Shown: positions 38,620-51,299, counted from the stretch's first letter. The stretch: 64,000 bases of DNA from Hypomesus transpacificus (GCF_021917145.1 NC_061065.1:10847412-10911411); one strand, 5' to 3'. Notes: generated from the sequence alone by a model not told the origin. Made by a program: numbers and translations.

Positions 38620-39180
38620 CTGAGCATCTCCCGCGGTCTCAGTGGGTTCTGGAATGAAGCTCAAAGTTCGAAATCATCAGCGCGCCCATCAAGGGTCATT
38701 TGGGCCAGTCCCCCTCAACAGCGACGTGGGCATCAAACGTCTGTTATTAATTAAAACCAACAACAGCTCCATAGCCCAGCACGCCGCCAGCACTGTCACA
38801 TTACGCTTATTAACCCCCCACCCCTGTATTCACATAAAAGCATCTGCAGACAACTGCACATTCACAATCATCCCCACCGCCCTCTCCTCTCCCCAGCACT
38901 TGGTTCGTTCCACAGTAGGGGTGAGGAGGGGGGCGTCAGCGTGTGTGATCTTCCTTCTCTCTCGCCAAATCATCCAGAAAAAGAAGCAGACTGGTTCAGA
39001 TGCCAACCGCCTTTTCCACGAGCCTGCCAGCGAGGCGGCTCGCCAAGACACTGGCTGCCCCGGCGATGCCCGCCTGTCTGTCTGCCAGCCTCGAGGGAAT
39101 CCCCACCGTTGGCTTTGTCGCCCTGGCAACCCGTTGCGCTGGTCTATAAGCTGTTTGACAGCTCTGTTGATGGGCTAGGG
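38620..39180. promoter_or_regulatory. Candidate conserved non-coding element A
   Basis: Complex, non-repetitive sequence of balanced composition in an otherwise simple-repeat-rich region. It has homeodomain-type cores (gttattaattaaaac at ~38742; cttattaac at ~38808) and half-site pairs resembling NFI (tggctgccccggcgatgccc). A 178-codon plus-strand ORF spans it but resembles no protein I know and is probably chance. Conservation is inferred, not shown. Confidence 0.3.
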
Positions 39181-39199
39181 TCTCTCCCCAGGACTGGCC

Positions 39200-40000
39200 T
39201 TGATAGCTACACTGAGTGACATTAGTGTACTCGAGGCTATGGATTATTGCCCTACTTTTTTTTAAGCAGCAATCAGCAACTCTATAACTCGCTCTGTTAT
39301 GTTGGTCGGTCGGTCCACAAAACATTTGCGTAGGTTTTTCATGAATGAAGTGCAGGGTAGGAAAACTCAGATGGCTTCTTCAGTTGTTAGTGAAATGTTG
39401 TTTTAATAATAAACCTGTCATAGGAGAAGTGCCCCATATATGTGATCCTGCATCACGAGCACGTGTGTTGTGGGGCCGGTCATTTCTGTAGTGGCTCGTC
39501 GTGGCTTGCTGTTGGCCAGGTAGGGTATCGCTGCTGCAGACAGACATTCTGTCAAACCTATAAAGCTAGCAAGCTCCGCGTTAGGTTAAAAATATGCTAC
39601 ATCATTTATTTCAGGAGTTTGCTTGCACTGTCATCATTCAGATGTTAGTTCAATACATTAACAGAGAAAGTACCTTGGCATTTCCCACTGGCGACCGACA
39701 TGGTAAGAAATACAATTGTAGGTTTGGCCTACACGAATTCTCAAAGGCTACCTGGGCTAATTAAAAGCCTGTAGACCTTTTAGCCTCAGCACATATAGAT
39801 CTGTAGGGGGCGATGAAAGACCATTGAGTGAGTCGGCCTGAACTGTAAGTGGTCGCTGTAAGTGGCCTGCTACAGAACGTTGCGTCCAGCTGTTTCCCAG
39901 AGACATATATCCTAGGCTAGGCCCAGCGGTACGAAAAAAAGAAAAAGAAACGGGGGAACTTTTCTCCTGTAGAGGAAATTCATAGCTTTGCATGACGGGG
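39200..40000. other. Intergenic, no feature recognised
   Basis: Non-repetitive sequence without a recognised exon or repeat. Confidence 0.4.
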
Positions 40001-40039
40001 TTATCAAAACAAGAGCACAATGTCCACTTTCATGTCTGC

Positions 40040-40430
40040 AACCCTTTGCAGGCGTCACGGCGGACAATAACCTGTGTTTCCCCGCACAAAGTCTCCTCTG
40101 TGTCAACCGGCTCGGTGGCGGCTCCCTGCTCTATTAGAGGTAAACTGATTGGCCGTGTTCGGCACAGCATGTCCGCTGGTGTGTGATTAATCACCGTGTA
40201 AAACTCGGGGGCCGTGTGTCCTACGGTGAGGAGAGCGGCGGGAGGCCCGACACAGGGCCCGACACTGAGATGGTGGTAGCCCCCTTGCCCGAGGTCAGAA
40301 TCCGCCGGTAGCTAATGAAAGACCGGGGAAAAGTCATCCGTTTGACATGTGTTTCAGATTACCGCAGCAGAAAGCTCCCGCAACCACTACTGCGGGGCTC
40401 CTCTGGTTTTATTTTTAGTTGTCAGATGAG
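40040..40430. promoter_or_regulatory. Candidate conserved non-coding element B
   Basis: Non-repetitive, GC-balanced stretch holding the perfect 12-bp palindrome GTGATTAATCAC at 40183-40194, a homeodomain-dimer or HNF1-like site, plus CTGATTGGCC (NF-Y-like CCAAT on the minus strand) at 40145-40154. Function is inferred only. Confidence 0.3.
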
Positions 40431-43400
40431 GAGTGGGTGAGAGACATCAGACACCATGAACTGACAACTTGCATACACAGACACTAGGCCAACGAGACCC
40501 ACTCAGAACTATAGGCCGCTGTATTACAACTTTATTATTATTATTGCCTGCCAATGTGTGGGTGTGGGTGTGAGAGAGAGAGACAGAGAGAGAGACAGAG
40601 ATATATATTGATGATATATTTCAGAATGTGAAAGACTATAGGATTAAAAGGTTAAATATCCAGTTTTTACACTTGTGATTTATTGCAAGTGGATGTGTCC
40701 TTCCTGCTGTAGGCCAATCAGAAGCTTGGTATCATTCACTATTTTGAGAAAATCAGCAGTGCTTTCTATATTTCTAGTATAGTTTACTATAGACATGGAT
40801 TTCACTCTCTCTGTCTCACTCCAGCTTTCTCTCCGTCCATCTCTAAGACTCAGAGCACAGAGATGTTTCCTGACATCAACCATTCCTCCAACTTCTTCTT
40901 TCTCCATGTTGTCAATTCTGAGGGGAGCAATGTGATGGGCATGGGGTGTGTGGTGTGCATGTGTGGGGGGCAGGGTGGGAGGATGATTTCCGCCCCCTCC
41001 CCCTCTCCTGAATGTTAAGTGGGGGTATTATGGCTCACTATGGGGCACAGGAAGCAGGGATGTGTGGCTAAGTGCGTTTGGGCTGCATGTTAAATGGAAA
41101 TGTCACAGTGATAAAGAGTGCACCTCCGCAGAAGGAGTGTGTGAGTGTGTGTGTGTGTGTGAGTAGGGAGGAAATGTACTTCAGGGGCATACTGTAAATC
41201 CTGTTGCTCATCATAAGCTGCTGACGGCTGGTCAGATATAAAGCTCTGCTGAAGGTTTCACACACACGTACATGTATACACTTTCTTTGTCTACCTCCAT
41301 CTTTAAGTCTTAGCTCCCCCCTTTCTCAATCTGCTGGTTTTGCTGATAGTAACAGTTTAGTTTCCAGGGATTAAGTTTAAGACCAAGGCTACTATGTAAA
41401 GTCACGCATAGATCAGATAGAGTCTCCACCAGTGTGAGTTCCTTCCCCCGTCAAGGAGCGTATAAATAAAGCTCTCACTGGGTGGACCAGAAGGGTCAGG
41501 TGGCCTCCAGGTTTCTAGAGCTGACTGGTAGGGAGGCCTGGGAGACCACACTGGGCTAGGGAACCTTCTAGAATACAATGATGCCTGTGAACGGGGCTCC
41601 AGTGAGAGACAGGCGTCCGACATGTCCAATCCCCAAGGGCCTGGAGCGAGGGGTGGAGAGGTTGAGGTGAGGGTGATGCAAGGCTGTTGGATTTTCCTCC
41701 TGTAATACGGCATGAATGGAGCTTTAAAGATATCAGCTTCCAGTCAATAAACACTGGGGTCGGACATGAGGTTCAGCCTGAGGTGAGCATGTGGAGATAT
41801 ACACACACGCACTCACACACACACCACACACACACTCACACACACACACGCACTCACACACACACCACACACACACTCACCACATGCACTCACTCACATG
41901 TAACATACAAAAATACATGACATTCACACACACGTAACATACAATCACCTGAAAATCACACACACAAACAGAGACACACGCAACATAAAGGCAACACAAA
42001 CACAAAAACAAGGAAACACTAACTCTAACTAAACAACAATTAGGAACGTAACCACAACGCTTAAGTAACCAAAGCTAACAAAACGCTGTATCCCCTGCTG
42101 TGTAATGTGTGGCACCAATCATGTTGGATACTTTAGGTTTCCCTCCAGTTTTCCAAGAGAAATGTGGTCACTTTTCTCTCTCTCCTCCTGTCTGTCCAGA
42201 GGAGTCAGACTCGCTGACCCGCGCTGACGCCCGCTGGCGTGTCTGAACAGTGTGGACAGTGGCGGTGTGTCGTGTGGCGATGGCGTCTCTGGCGTGCCAG
42301 CTTCTCTGTGGCGCTCCGACGGTGTGTGTGGTCAGAGGGAGACTGGTGGGCCGCGGGGGATGGGGAGGAACCGGGTCAAAGCCGAACCCCCGTCTGGTCC
42401 AGTGATCCTCCCCATCTGTCTATCTGCTCCCCCTCTCCATCCCTCCTTCACAATCTTTTGCTCCTTTTTTTTTGTTTGTTTTTTTGTTCTTCATCCCTCG
42501 TTTCTGACTTTGCTTTGGATGTCTTTCATCTTAGCTGATCTGGTGCATGTCCTCTGATTCTCCTTACACACACATACACACACACACACACAGCCGCACA
42601 CATGCACGCACAACCCCACACACACAGCGTCTACTTGTCCTGGGGGCATGTGGTTTGGCTGGGCAGGAGATAAGAGGAGCGTGTCAGGCTGTGGTATTAA
42701 ACAAACACATCTTTCATCTCTCCTTCTCTCATCCTCCTCTCTCGTCTCCACTGTTTTCCTTTACACACTCTCCTCTTCTCCTCTATCCTTGTTGTTGTCT
42801 CCTCTCCTGTCCCTTCCTCTTAAACGGCATCTGGGCACAATTGTGAGAGGACAAAGCCGGTTTTATCATGTCAGAGAGTACGTTGTTATATTTGACTTTG
42901 CTGGGGCGAGGAGGAGAAGGGAAGAAAAGAGAGTGGAGGGGGGGGGGGGAGAAGAGGAGAGGAGCACGGTAGAGAATGGACTTCAGATGCACTCAAGTGG
43001 GGCAAGAAGGCGGGAAACAAGGGGGTGAGAGAAACGAAGGGATGAGAGAAGGAGACTGATGTCCTTCTCCTGAAAGAGAAGTCCTCCCTCCTTTGTGGAT
43101 CAGGCTGCTTCAGGGACACGCTCCTCAATTTGAGGAAAAGTGGTTTCCACCACCTCTTCTGCTTTCATTTATCTTCAGCTCACTTAATCTGCCCACCCAA
43201 CACACACAGACACACTTACTGTGCTCCATACACACTCACACACACACATATATATATGTATACTGTACACACACAGAAGTTGCTTTGATTCTTGATTGCT
43301 TTGGTTTCTGTGGTGGCTGTCTCAGGTTACTGTACATACAGTGCCAAAAAGAGTGTGTATGTGCATATCAGAGGGTATGGGCCTGTGTGTGTATGTGCGG

Positions 43401-43500
43401 GTGCCAAGCCAGCAAGTGTTGCAGTGGTGGGAATAGTACAGTAAGCGTATTCTTAGCTCTACATACCAGAAACCAGCTCCTGTCTGTCCTAGTCTATGAC
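40431..43500. other. Intergenic, microsatellites only
   Basis: Contains (GT)n near 41140-41162, (CA)n clusters at 41800-41905 and 42567-42620, and a G run at 42940-42950. A GC-rich block at 42190-42400 looks different from its surroundings, but no gene could be supported in it. Confidence 0.45.
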
Positions 43501-43529
43501 AGGAAGGCTGACCTAGAACTGGAGGATTA

Positions 43530-43760
43530 TCTTAACCCAGGATAGTTATCTTAGAACAGGGTGTTTTTAGCCTAGAACAGTGGGGTTAGTTGAGCACAGA
43601 AGGGCTAGTCTAGCACAAGATGGTTAGCCTAAAACAGAATGGTTAGCCTAGCACAGGAGGACTAGTTTAGCACAGGATGGTTAGCCTAGAACAGAATGGT
43701 TAGTTAAGTACAGGATGGTTAGCCTAGCACAGAATGGTTAGCCTAGCACAGGAGGGGCTG
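43530..43760 (+). repeat. ~20-bp minisatellite (ggttagcctagcacaggat)n
   Basis: About eleven diverged tandem copies of a 19-20-bp unit with core ggttagcctagcacag. Variants include gaacag and gttaag. Confidence 0.85.
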
Positions 43761-44659
43761 ACCAATCATAGCTACATGGACCAGAGGCCTGGATCTCAGC
43801 CTGCTTGTGCTCCTTTCTCTTTGAACACATTGTGTTCAAGCAAGCACACACACACCTTCCATACCACGACCCCCCAACAAACTGTTTCCCCATCCAGAGT
43901 GTCTCTGGTTTCAGCTAAAAGCTTCAGATATGGACAGGGTTACTAGAGGCCAGCTCTGCCAGAACCTTAGAGACCTCAGTCCATTTGTCCATCCAGATGG
44001 TCAGAGGGAGGGACGGAGGGAGGGAGCGATGGAGGGAGGGAGGGACATTGAAGCAGAAAGAAGGAGAGGGAAAGAAAAAGAGATGAGTGTGTGGGTGGGG
44101 GAGTCTGAGAAGGAGAGAAAACATGAGATCAAGACAGAAAGAGGAGACAGAAGAAGAGCATGGACCAGGGACAGGACAGAAACGCGACAAAGCCATTCTT
44201 TGTGTAACAAGATAATGTAAAGGGTAATGATGTGTATGATGTGGAACCAGTATTATGGGGGACATCCAGGTCTATGGACAAAGAATACTGATTAGTTTAC
44301 CTTGTCAGTCTGGCATCAGACTGGAACCAGGGGATTGCTTGTGTGTGTGTGTGTGCGTGAGTGTGTGTGTGCATGATTGTGTCAGTGTGTGGGTGTGTCA
44401 GAGTGAGATAAAATAATGTCATGCAAATTAGACACTTTCACTCAATTTGAATCTGAGAGTGGGATTGGTTTGTGTGTGAATGTTCGCTCACTTGGTACCA
44501 GTCTTCTGTGTATGGAGTGTCCAAGTCTGTCCCTAGTACATGCTCTTATGATTCTTCCCTTTGGCACTTATTTGTTTTATTCACAATGTATGCTTCATGT
44601 TTTGGCTACCCGCAATGTGTGTTTAGGATCTCGTTGTTATGATCAGTGACCTATGCACT

Positions 44660-44726
44660 TTTGCAAAGCTCTCTCTTGGAAGTCGCTTTGGATAAAAGCG
44701 TCTGCTAAATGAATACATGTAAATGT
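44660..44726 (+). repeat. Remnant of a teleost SINE/MITE tail
   Basis: Contains gtcgctttggataaaagcgt followed by ctgctaaatg and a gtaaatg end, nearly the same as 34153-34195 inside the MITE. This tail is widespread in fish short interspersed repeats. The head of the element is not recognised here. Confidence 0.6.
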
Positions 44727-46250
44727 CCCTAAAGTCTAACATCTGACCTCAGACCAGTGATCTGTGTGGAGGACTGCTCTAGGTCTGTCCCTAGAGTCTA
44801 ACGTCTGACCTCAAACCACTGAACCTGACCTCAGTGGTTTAGAGATTTGACTGGATCTTGGGTGGTACTGAATTGAACTGTAACTAAGAATAAGCCCCTT
44901 CAATAGTCTATCTGAGCTTATTTTAGACTTATTGTTTGTCCCCCATTCTCTTTTAAATATTTCTTTCTAAATATACCCTCACTTATTTCAGCCTTTTTAA
45001 AATGACAATGAGCCAGTTATTATCAGACACTTAGAGTATGTGAAATAGAGCGAGAGAGAGAGAGGAGACTCAATTTAGTGGAGCGAGGGAGGGAGGGAAT
45101 GAATGAGAGAGCCAGGGAGGGGGCGAGGGAGACAGAAGAGAGAGGGATACAGAAGGCGGGAGTAAGAGAGCTGAGAGCTTGTGTCCGTTCGTCATTGACA
45201 GGCCTTGACTCATGGTATCCGGATGACTGAGGCATGACACCGTCTGTTCTAGAAGCACGTGGGGACAGAGCCTTGACACCACGTGCTGTCAGTTTCCGTG
45301 GCGCTCACGAGGTCCCCTGGCACTTGTATCTGATGCCATCCAATAATAGTCTGAAAACCCCCTAACTGTTTATGTGTGAAAGGCAGTGTTTCTGGCCCAG
45401 GGGGTGGTTAGTATGTGGTTGTGTGTGAATGTTTGTGTGCATGTTCATGTGTTTGTGTGTGTATCTTTGCTCGTGTGTTTGTGTGTGTGTGTGTGTGTGA
45501 GGAAGTCAATGAACCCTGACTCTACCGACAAACAAGGGGTGTTGTGATGTTTGACCTATGACATGTGATGCATGTACAAAAGACCTACAGTGCTGTAGCA
45601 GATATAACGGCTACTGAAATAAACCTTGTTCACGCGTCGGTAGAGTTAGGGTTGTGATGGCCATTTACATTTCCTTTCTTTTGAGGCTTGGCACAGAAAA
45701 TAATTGAATAGTGTCCATAATCTCATAGATTCCATGCAGAAGGGCTTGGTCTAATTCCTAGAGTTATAACCTGCGTTTGGTCCTTCCATTTTTAAATGTT
45801 CATCACTATTGTCTTCTTAGCACCATTCTGCATTACTCTTCACCCCCCAGATCCCCAACATACCACAGCTCCTTCACCCTCACACTGGGGGTCAGAGATC
45901 ATCTGTCCCTTATCTGACCTTCGTATGACCTATTCCCATCTGATTGGCCGGTCACACAAAGACGACCCAGAGGCTGGAGGCATTGGTGTCCCAGAACCAT
46001 CCGTCAGCCTCCACTGGGTCAGAGAGGGGAGAGGCTTCCAGGTCAAAGGTCACACAGATGCCACATGCTCGGTCGTCTGTCACTGGGCCGTTGTGTGTGT
46101 GTGTTTATGTGTGTGTGTTTATCTTTGTGTGGTTGGGGATCAGTTGTCTTCATTGGAGTGGATGGACGAATGGATGAAAGGAGAACATGTGCAGTTGTTC
46201 ATAATCTCTCTCTTTCTTTCTCTCCCCCCCACACACACACGTGCATACAC

Positions 46251-46288
<38 letters not shown>

Positions 46289-46844
46289 TGGAGGTGACCC
46301 TGTCCAGACTGTTCACTGCTCTTCTGCTGAGGAGCTGAAATGTGAGCTCTCTCTACGTCCCAGATCGATCGTCTCGCCTTAGTTACCATCCCGAGAGTCC
46401 CTACTTTACTCCTCCCTCTCCTCCACTAACCCTCCCCTCTCTCTCTCTTCCTCTCTGTCTGTTTGTCTTCCGCCTTGTATTTTCAACCTTAATATGTCTC
46501 TACCCTTTCTCTCTCTGATCTCTGTCCCTTAGGTTTAAATTCCCTCCCTCCCTCCCTCCCTCCCTCACCCTGTCTCTCTCCTCAGTATTGATCCAGCCAG
46601 GAAGTGTGTCTGTCTTCCTGTTTATGAGGATAACCTCAACAAGAGGACCACAGGATGACAGCAACCTCAGACACACAGGGGAAACCCAATACAGCTTGCA
46701 CTCCTGCTCATTTAGATGGTGTGTGTATATGTGTTATGTGTGTATAGTTTGAGCCTTCTTCTTGTGCTACCAAACATGTGTGACAGGAGTGCTTGCTTTT
46801 TGATCTGTGCGTGTGTGTGTGTGTGTGTGTGAGAGAAAGAGGTA
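44727..46844. other. Intergenic; includes a perfect DR1 site
   Basis: No gene is seen. It holds (GT)n runs at 45470-45500 and (CA)n at 46240-46286. A nuclear-receptor DR1 element at 46040-46052 is listed separately. Confidence 0.45.
46040..46052 (+). promoter_or_regulatory. Perfect DR1 nuclear-receptor motif
   Basis: AGGTCAAAGGTCA, two consensus half-sites spaced by one base, as bound by HNF4, RXR/PPAR or COUP-TF. It sits in a complex non-repetitive stretch (45890-46080). Occupancy is unknown. Confidence 0.35.
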
Positions 46845-48505
46845 CAGTGCCCTCCAAAAGTATTGGAACAGTGAGGCCAATTCCTTTATTTTTGCTGTAG
46901 ACTGAAAACATTTGGGCTTGACATCAAACGATGAATGTGAAACCAGAGATCAACGTTTCAGCTTTTATTTCCAGGTATTTACATCAGGATCTGATGCACA
47001 AATGAGAAAATATCACCTTTTTGTTCTAACCCACCCATTTGTCACGTGAGCAAAAGTATTGGAACATATGACTGACAGGTGTGTTTTGTTGCCCAGGTGT
47101 GTCCTATTACATACATTATTCAATCAATAAATACCACTGAATGTCTACACTCAGGTTCAGATTGGGTAAGATAGGTTTTGTCTATGCAGACTGTATTCAG
47201 AGGTGAAAACAACATGAAAACCGGAGCGCTGTCTTTGGGTGAAAAACAAGCAATTGTGAGTCTTAGAGAAGATGGAAAATCAATCAGAGCCATTGCAGAA
47301 ACATTGGCCATAGCCAGTACAACCATTTGGAATGTCCTGAAGAAGAAGAAAACTACTGGTGTACTAAGTAACAGACGTCGAACAGGTAAACCAAGGAAAA
47401 CATCAGCAGTTGATGACAGAAACATTGTGAGAGCTGTAAAGAAAGACCCTAAAACAACTGTTAGTGAGATCAGCAACAACCTCCAGATGGCAGGAGTGAA
47501 GGTATCACTATCTACTGTTCGCAGAAGACTTCATGAACAAAAGTACAAGGGCTACACCAGAAGATGCAAACCACTCATTAGCAAGAAGAATAGGAAGGCC
47601 AGGCTGGAATTTGACAAAAAGTACAGAGATGAACCTCAAAAATTCTGGGACAAAGTTTTATGGACTGATGAGACAAAGATTAACTTTTACCAAAGTGATG
47701 GAAAGGCTAAAGTTTGGAGAAAGAAAGGAACTGCTCATGATCCCAAACACACAAGCTCATCTGTGAAACACGGTGGAGGTAATGTCATGGCTTGGGCTTG
47801 CATGGCTTCTTCTAGGACGGGCTCATTAATCTTCATTGAGGATGTAACACATGATGGCAGCAGCAAAATGAACTCGGAAGTCTACAGAAACATTTTGTCT
47901 GCCAATTTAAGGAAAGATGCAACCAAACTGATTGGCAGAGCCTTCATCATGCAGCAAGATAACGACCCAAAACACACTGCCAAAACAACAAAGGAGTTCA
48001 TCAGGGGCAAGAAATGGAAGGTATTAGACTGGCCAAGTCAATCTCCAGACTTAAACCCTATAGAGCATGCATTTTACCTGCTTAAGAGGAGACTGAAGGG
48101 AGGAACCCCACAAAACAAACAACAACTGAAAGAGGCTGCAGTGAAAGCCTGGGAAAGCATCAAAAAGGAAGAATGCAAAAGTTTGGTGACGTCAATGGGT
48201 CACAGACTTGCTGCAGTTATTGAAAGCAAAGGATTTGCAACTAAATATTAAGTCTTATTCACTTAAATATGTTTTAAGTATATCTGTTCCAATACTTTTG
48301 ATCACATGACAAATGGGTGGATTCAAACAAAATGTGATATTTTCTTAGTTGTGCATCAGATCCTGATGTAAATACCTGGAAATAAAAGCTGAAACGTTGA
48401 TCTCTGGTCTCACGTTCATTATTTGATGTCAAGCCCAAATGTTTTCAGTCTACAGCAAAAATAAAGGAATTGGCCTCACTGTTCCAATACTTTTGGAGGG
48501 CACTG
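46845..48505 (+). mobile_element. Tc1-like IR/DR transposon, copy 2 (intergenic)
   Basis: 1661 bp, exactly the length of the copy at 1264-2924. It has the same CAGTGCCCTCC/GGAGGGCACTG ends and TA duplications at 46843-46844 and 48506-48507. By eye I find about 13 base differences between the copies (7 before the ORF, 5 in it, 1 after it) and no indels. In this copy both 5' motif repeats read AAAAGTATTGGAACA. It is inserted beside a (GT)n/(GA)n tract. Confidence 0.97.
47178..48251 (+). CDS. Tc1/mariner transposase (DD34E), intact, copy 2
   Basis: 357 codons from the first ATG, 345 from the better start at 47214. The same DD34E triad is present: Asp164, Asp261 and Glu296. It differs from copy 1 at five residues: Arg to Gly near the N-terminus (KTGALS), Arg to Lys in the GRPRK motif (GKPRK), Ala to Asp (FDKKYRD), Val to Ala (GKAKVW) and Gly to Arg (ASSRTGS) near the Gly-rich box. 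No stop or frameshift is seen. The GRPRK change touches the AT-hook-like motif, so copy 1 is the better candidate for an active enzyme. Confidence 0.95.
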   Translation: MSMQTVFRGENNMKTGALSLGEKQAIVSLREDGKSIRAIAETLAIASTTIWNVLKKKKTTGVLSNRRRTGKPRKTSAVDDRNIVRAVKKDPKTTVSEISNNLQMAGVKVSLSTVRRRLHEQKYKGYTRRCKPLISKKNRKARLEFDKKYRDEPQKFWDKVLWTDETKINFYQSDGKAKVWRKKGTAHDPKHTSSSVKHGGGNVMAWACMASSRTGSLIFIEDVTHDGSSKMNSEVYRNILSANLRKDATKLIGRAFIMQQDNDPKHTAKTTKEFIRGKKWKVLDWPSQSPDLNPIEHAFYLLKRRLKGGTPQNKQQLKEAAVKAWESIKKEECKSLVTSMGHRLAAVIESKGFATKY

Positions 48506-48507
48506 TA

Positions 48508-49790
48508 TATAGATGTATTCTCTTCATCATCACTGAGGGACCACTTGGACCCAGTACAGCCATGACTGTGACCCTATGTCCAGGTCCAATATAAAAATGT
48601 TAGAATTCCTGTGAGGATGTTTTTCCAGTAAATGTTCTCCTGTGGGTGAAAGTCATCAATCCCAACTTGGCAACTCGCCACCCGGATCCATGGATCAAAT
48701 GCAGTCAAAACACTCCTGTGTTTGGTTTCCACCGCAGAACTCTGTTGGACGCCACTGGCACTGGTGAGCGTCGGTGTGTGCGTCTGAGAGAACACATTTT
48801 GTGTGTGTTTCTGTGTCTTTCCCCCTTAGTGCTTGAGAGTACAGAGAGTGTGTTGTACGTGTGTGTGTGTGTGTTCGCGCGCTTGAGCGTGTGAGGGCCA
48901 CACATGAATAACAACCCTTGTATCCACTGTTAATTTTCGCAGAGCCTAAGAAAATAGACAGACATCCCTCTACTCTAAACGAAGCAGAGCTAAACAAATC
49001 CTGTGTCCCAGATCAAGGTCAACAGCCCAGATACACAGGACTACTGCAGAGGAGAGGGGAGGTGAGGAGGGCAGGGAAGAGGAGTGGATGGGAGGGGAAA
49101 GGAAAAGATATGACAGGAGATGAGAGATAGGGAAAAGGGAGGAGGAGGGTCGAGAATAGGAGAGGAGGAGAGGAGGAGAGGAGGAGAGGAGGAGAGGAGG
49201 AGAGGAGAGGGAATGATCCTACTTGCTACTGTACTCTGAGGCAGCTGATGTCTTCCATCTGTCCATCCCCCTGTTCTGCTCCTTTCTTCTCTGGGTGAAG
49301 AGAACACGGGCCATTAATCATCACCTGGTCGCTGTGACGGGGTGCGTTTGATTGGGGTTTGATCTCTGCGCTCTGACAGCTCCACAGCAAACGGGAGGCA
49401 GGCAGGCAGGCAGCAGGAGGGGAGGGCTGGAGGAGTGGAGGGCTGGAGGAGTGGAGGGCTGGAGGACTGGAGGGCTGGAGGAGTGGCGGTGAGGATGGGT
49501 GCGGCAGGGTGAGGTAGGGGTGGTGGGGTGCGGTGTGGTGGGGAACACATCACAGGAGCAGTCATTGGCTGTGAGTGAATGGTTGGCGGGACGACAGAGA
49601 CCCCCCGGTTGGTGTGTGTGTGTCTGTGTGTGTGTGGTTGCAACCCGGACCCCTTCCATCAGTCTGGGATATTTTTAATTTCACATCTCTCCGACATCAG
49701 GCCTCAGGAATGTGCACCCCTCCTTCCTCTCCTCCCCACCTCCCACTTCTCTCATTTCTCTCCATCCCTCTTTCTTTTCTTTCTTTCTTT

Positions 49791-49826
<36 letters not shown>

Positions 49827-51290
49827 TTCATCCCTTGCTCTCTGCTTCCCATTAGTTATATTTGAAATGCAGATCTATATTGACTCATCAGAAACACATG
49901 TTGGCTTGACACACATGTACATACATATGGTATAGTACACACACACACACAGTTTTCACTGAAAGCTGATCTGTGGGTTCACTGTAAATAGGCCCAAGGT
50001 GAGTTACCGGCAGAGCTCCGGAAATACCTGACGGCCTACCCAGAATGCATGTTTTTTACCTGCCGGTGGGGGTCGTGTGAGTTCACAGACATGCCTCCGT
50101 CTTTGATCCGGATCCCACCAAAGGAATGTGCTACCAAAGATATCCAGCCCCAACAGTAACACAGGGATGGAATCTAGAGATACGCAAGCATACACAAGTA
50201 AACAGACGTTTCCACAGGTTGAAAAATGACACCCGCACATACCCTCACACATAGGTATACACATACAACAGGCAAACACACTCTCACAGAAGCACTCACA
50301 CATGTATTTATATATAGTGTATATGTATACTGTGTGTACACACACGCACACGGTAAAAGCCATTCTCTACCACTGTCTCTGGCGTAGCTCCAGGGCGCTA
50401 GCTAAGCGCTCACTGACTGTATTCTGTGATGAGGCACAGACCTGTGCTGGCGTCGGGTCTGGCACGGCGCTCAGCTTCTCTGATCCTCTGATGTGTTTAC
50501 AGTGGCAGCATTGTGACGGATCGCTTGGACGGACAACAAAGGTATTTCCCGTGGTGTAAACAGCCCTGGAAGAGGCCCCCATGTAGCTTTGCTTCAGGGA
50601 CCACTTGTTCATGCAACAGGAAGTGGATCGCCCCCTAATGATGCCCCTGGGAAACAAGGGTTCTAGGAACCTAAAGGAGTCACTCATACATAAACATACA
50701 ACTCAACTCCACACGTGTTGTCCAGGATGGCAGGATAACAAACCCCAGTTTTGACACTTGGTCTAAAAGGTTGTTCTGGAGGAAAGAGGCTGATGTGGAA
50801 GACTGGGACAGGCCTCACTGTACGAAACTGGTTGAGGTTGGGGTGGGTTGGGGCTGGGGTTTGGTTATCAAGCAAAAGGCTGTACATTAAGAGGTAAAAG
50901 CAATGCACTGGCACAAGTCCTGAAGGACCGCTGTGGTGGGACTTGGACACAAACCGTGGAGTGGTCCCGGGGTTGGGGTTAGGATCAGGGGAACGGTTGG
51001 AAACATTAGGACGTTGAAGAAAAGGGAGCCTCAAGTAGAACGCACGTTTTCCTTGAACCATTACATAGGTTACTGGAAGGTTAATGTCAAAGGGGTTCAC
51101 TGCTAAGGTCCTGAGGGTGTGTGTGTGTCTCTCTCTCTTTATTAGGGCCCACCTGAGGGAGGTTATTTCTGTTGTCATGGTAAATTCCTGCAGTTCCAAG
51201 CTTTCGGAGGGAGCCGTGTGTGTTCATTGGGGTGGTCGCTGTCAAGAGGGCCCCTCTCACAGCTCCAGGGATGCCCCTGACTCTGCCTGT
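48508..51290. other. Intergenic, repeats only
   Basis: Contains (aggag)n at 49160-49206, a (gctggaggagtggag)n minisatellite at 49426-49482, and (TTTC)n at 49770-49828. No gene is supported. Confidence 0.5.
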
Positions 51291-51299
51291 CTGAAATGA

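Noticed and set aside
38642..39178. 178-codon ORF as a gene
   Set aside because: No recognisable domain, no splice or poly(A) context. Treated as possible regulatory sequence instead.
42190..42400. GC-rich block with a thrombospondin-like reading (VSCGDGV)
   Set aside because: Only a few residues fit a TSP1 repeat, the Trp and Cys pattern fails, and no flanking exon is found.
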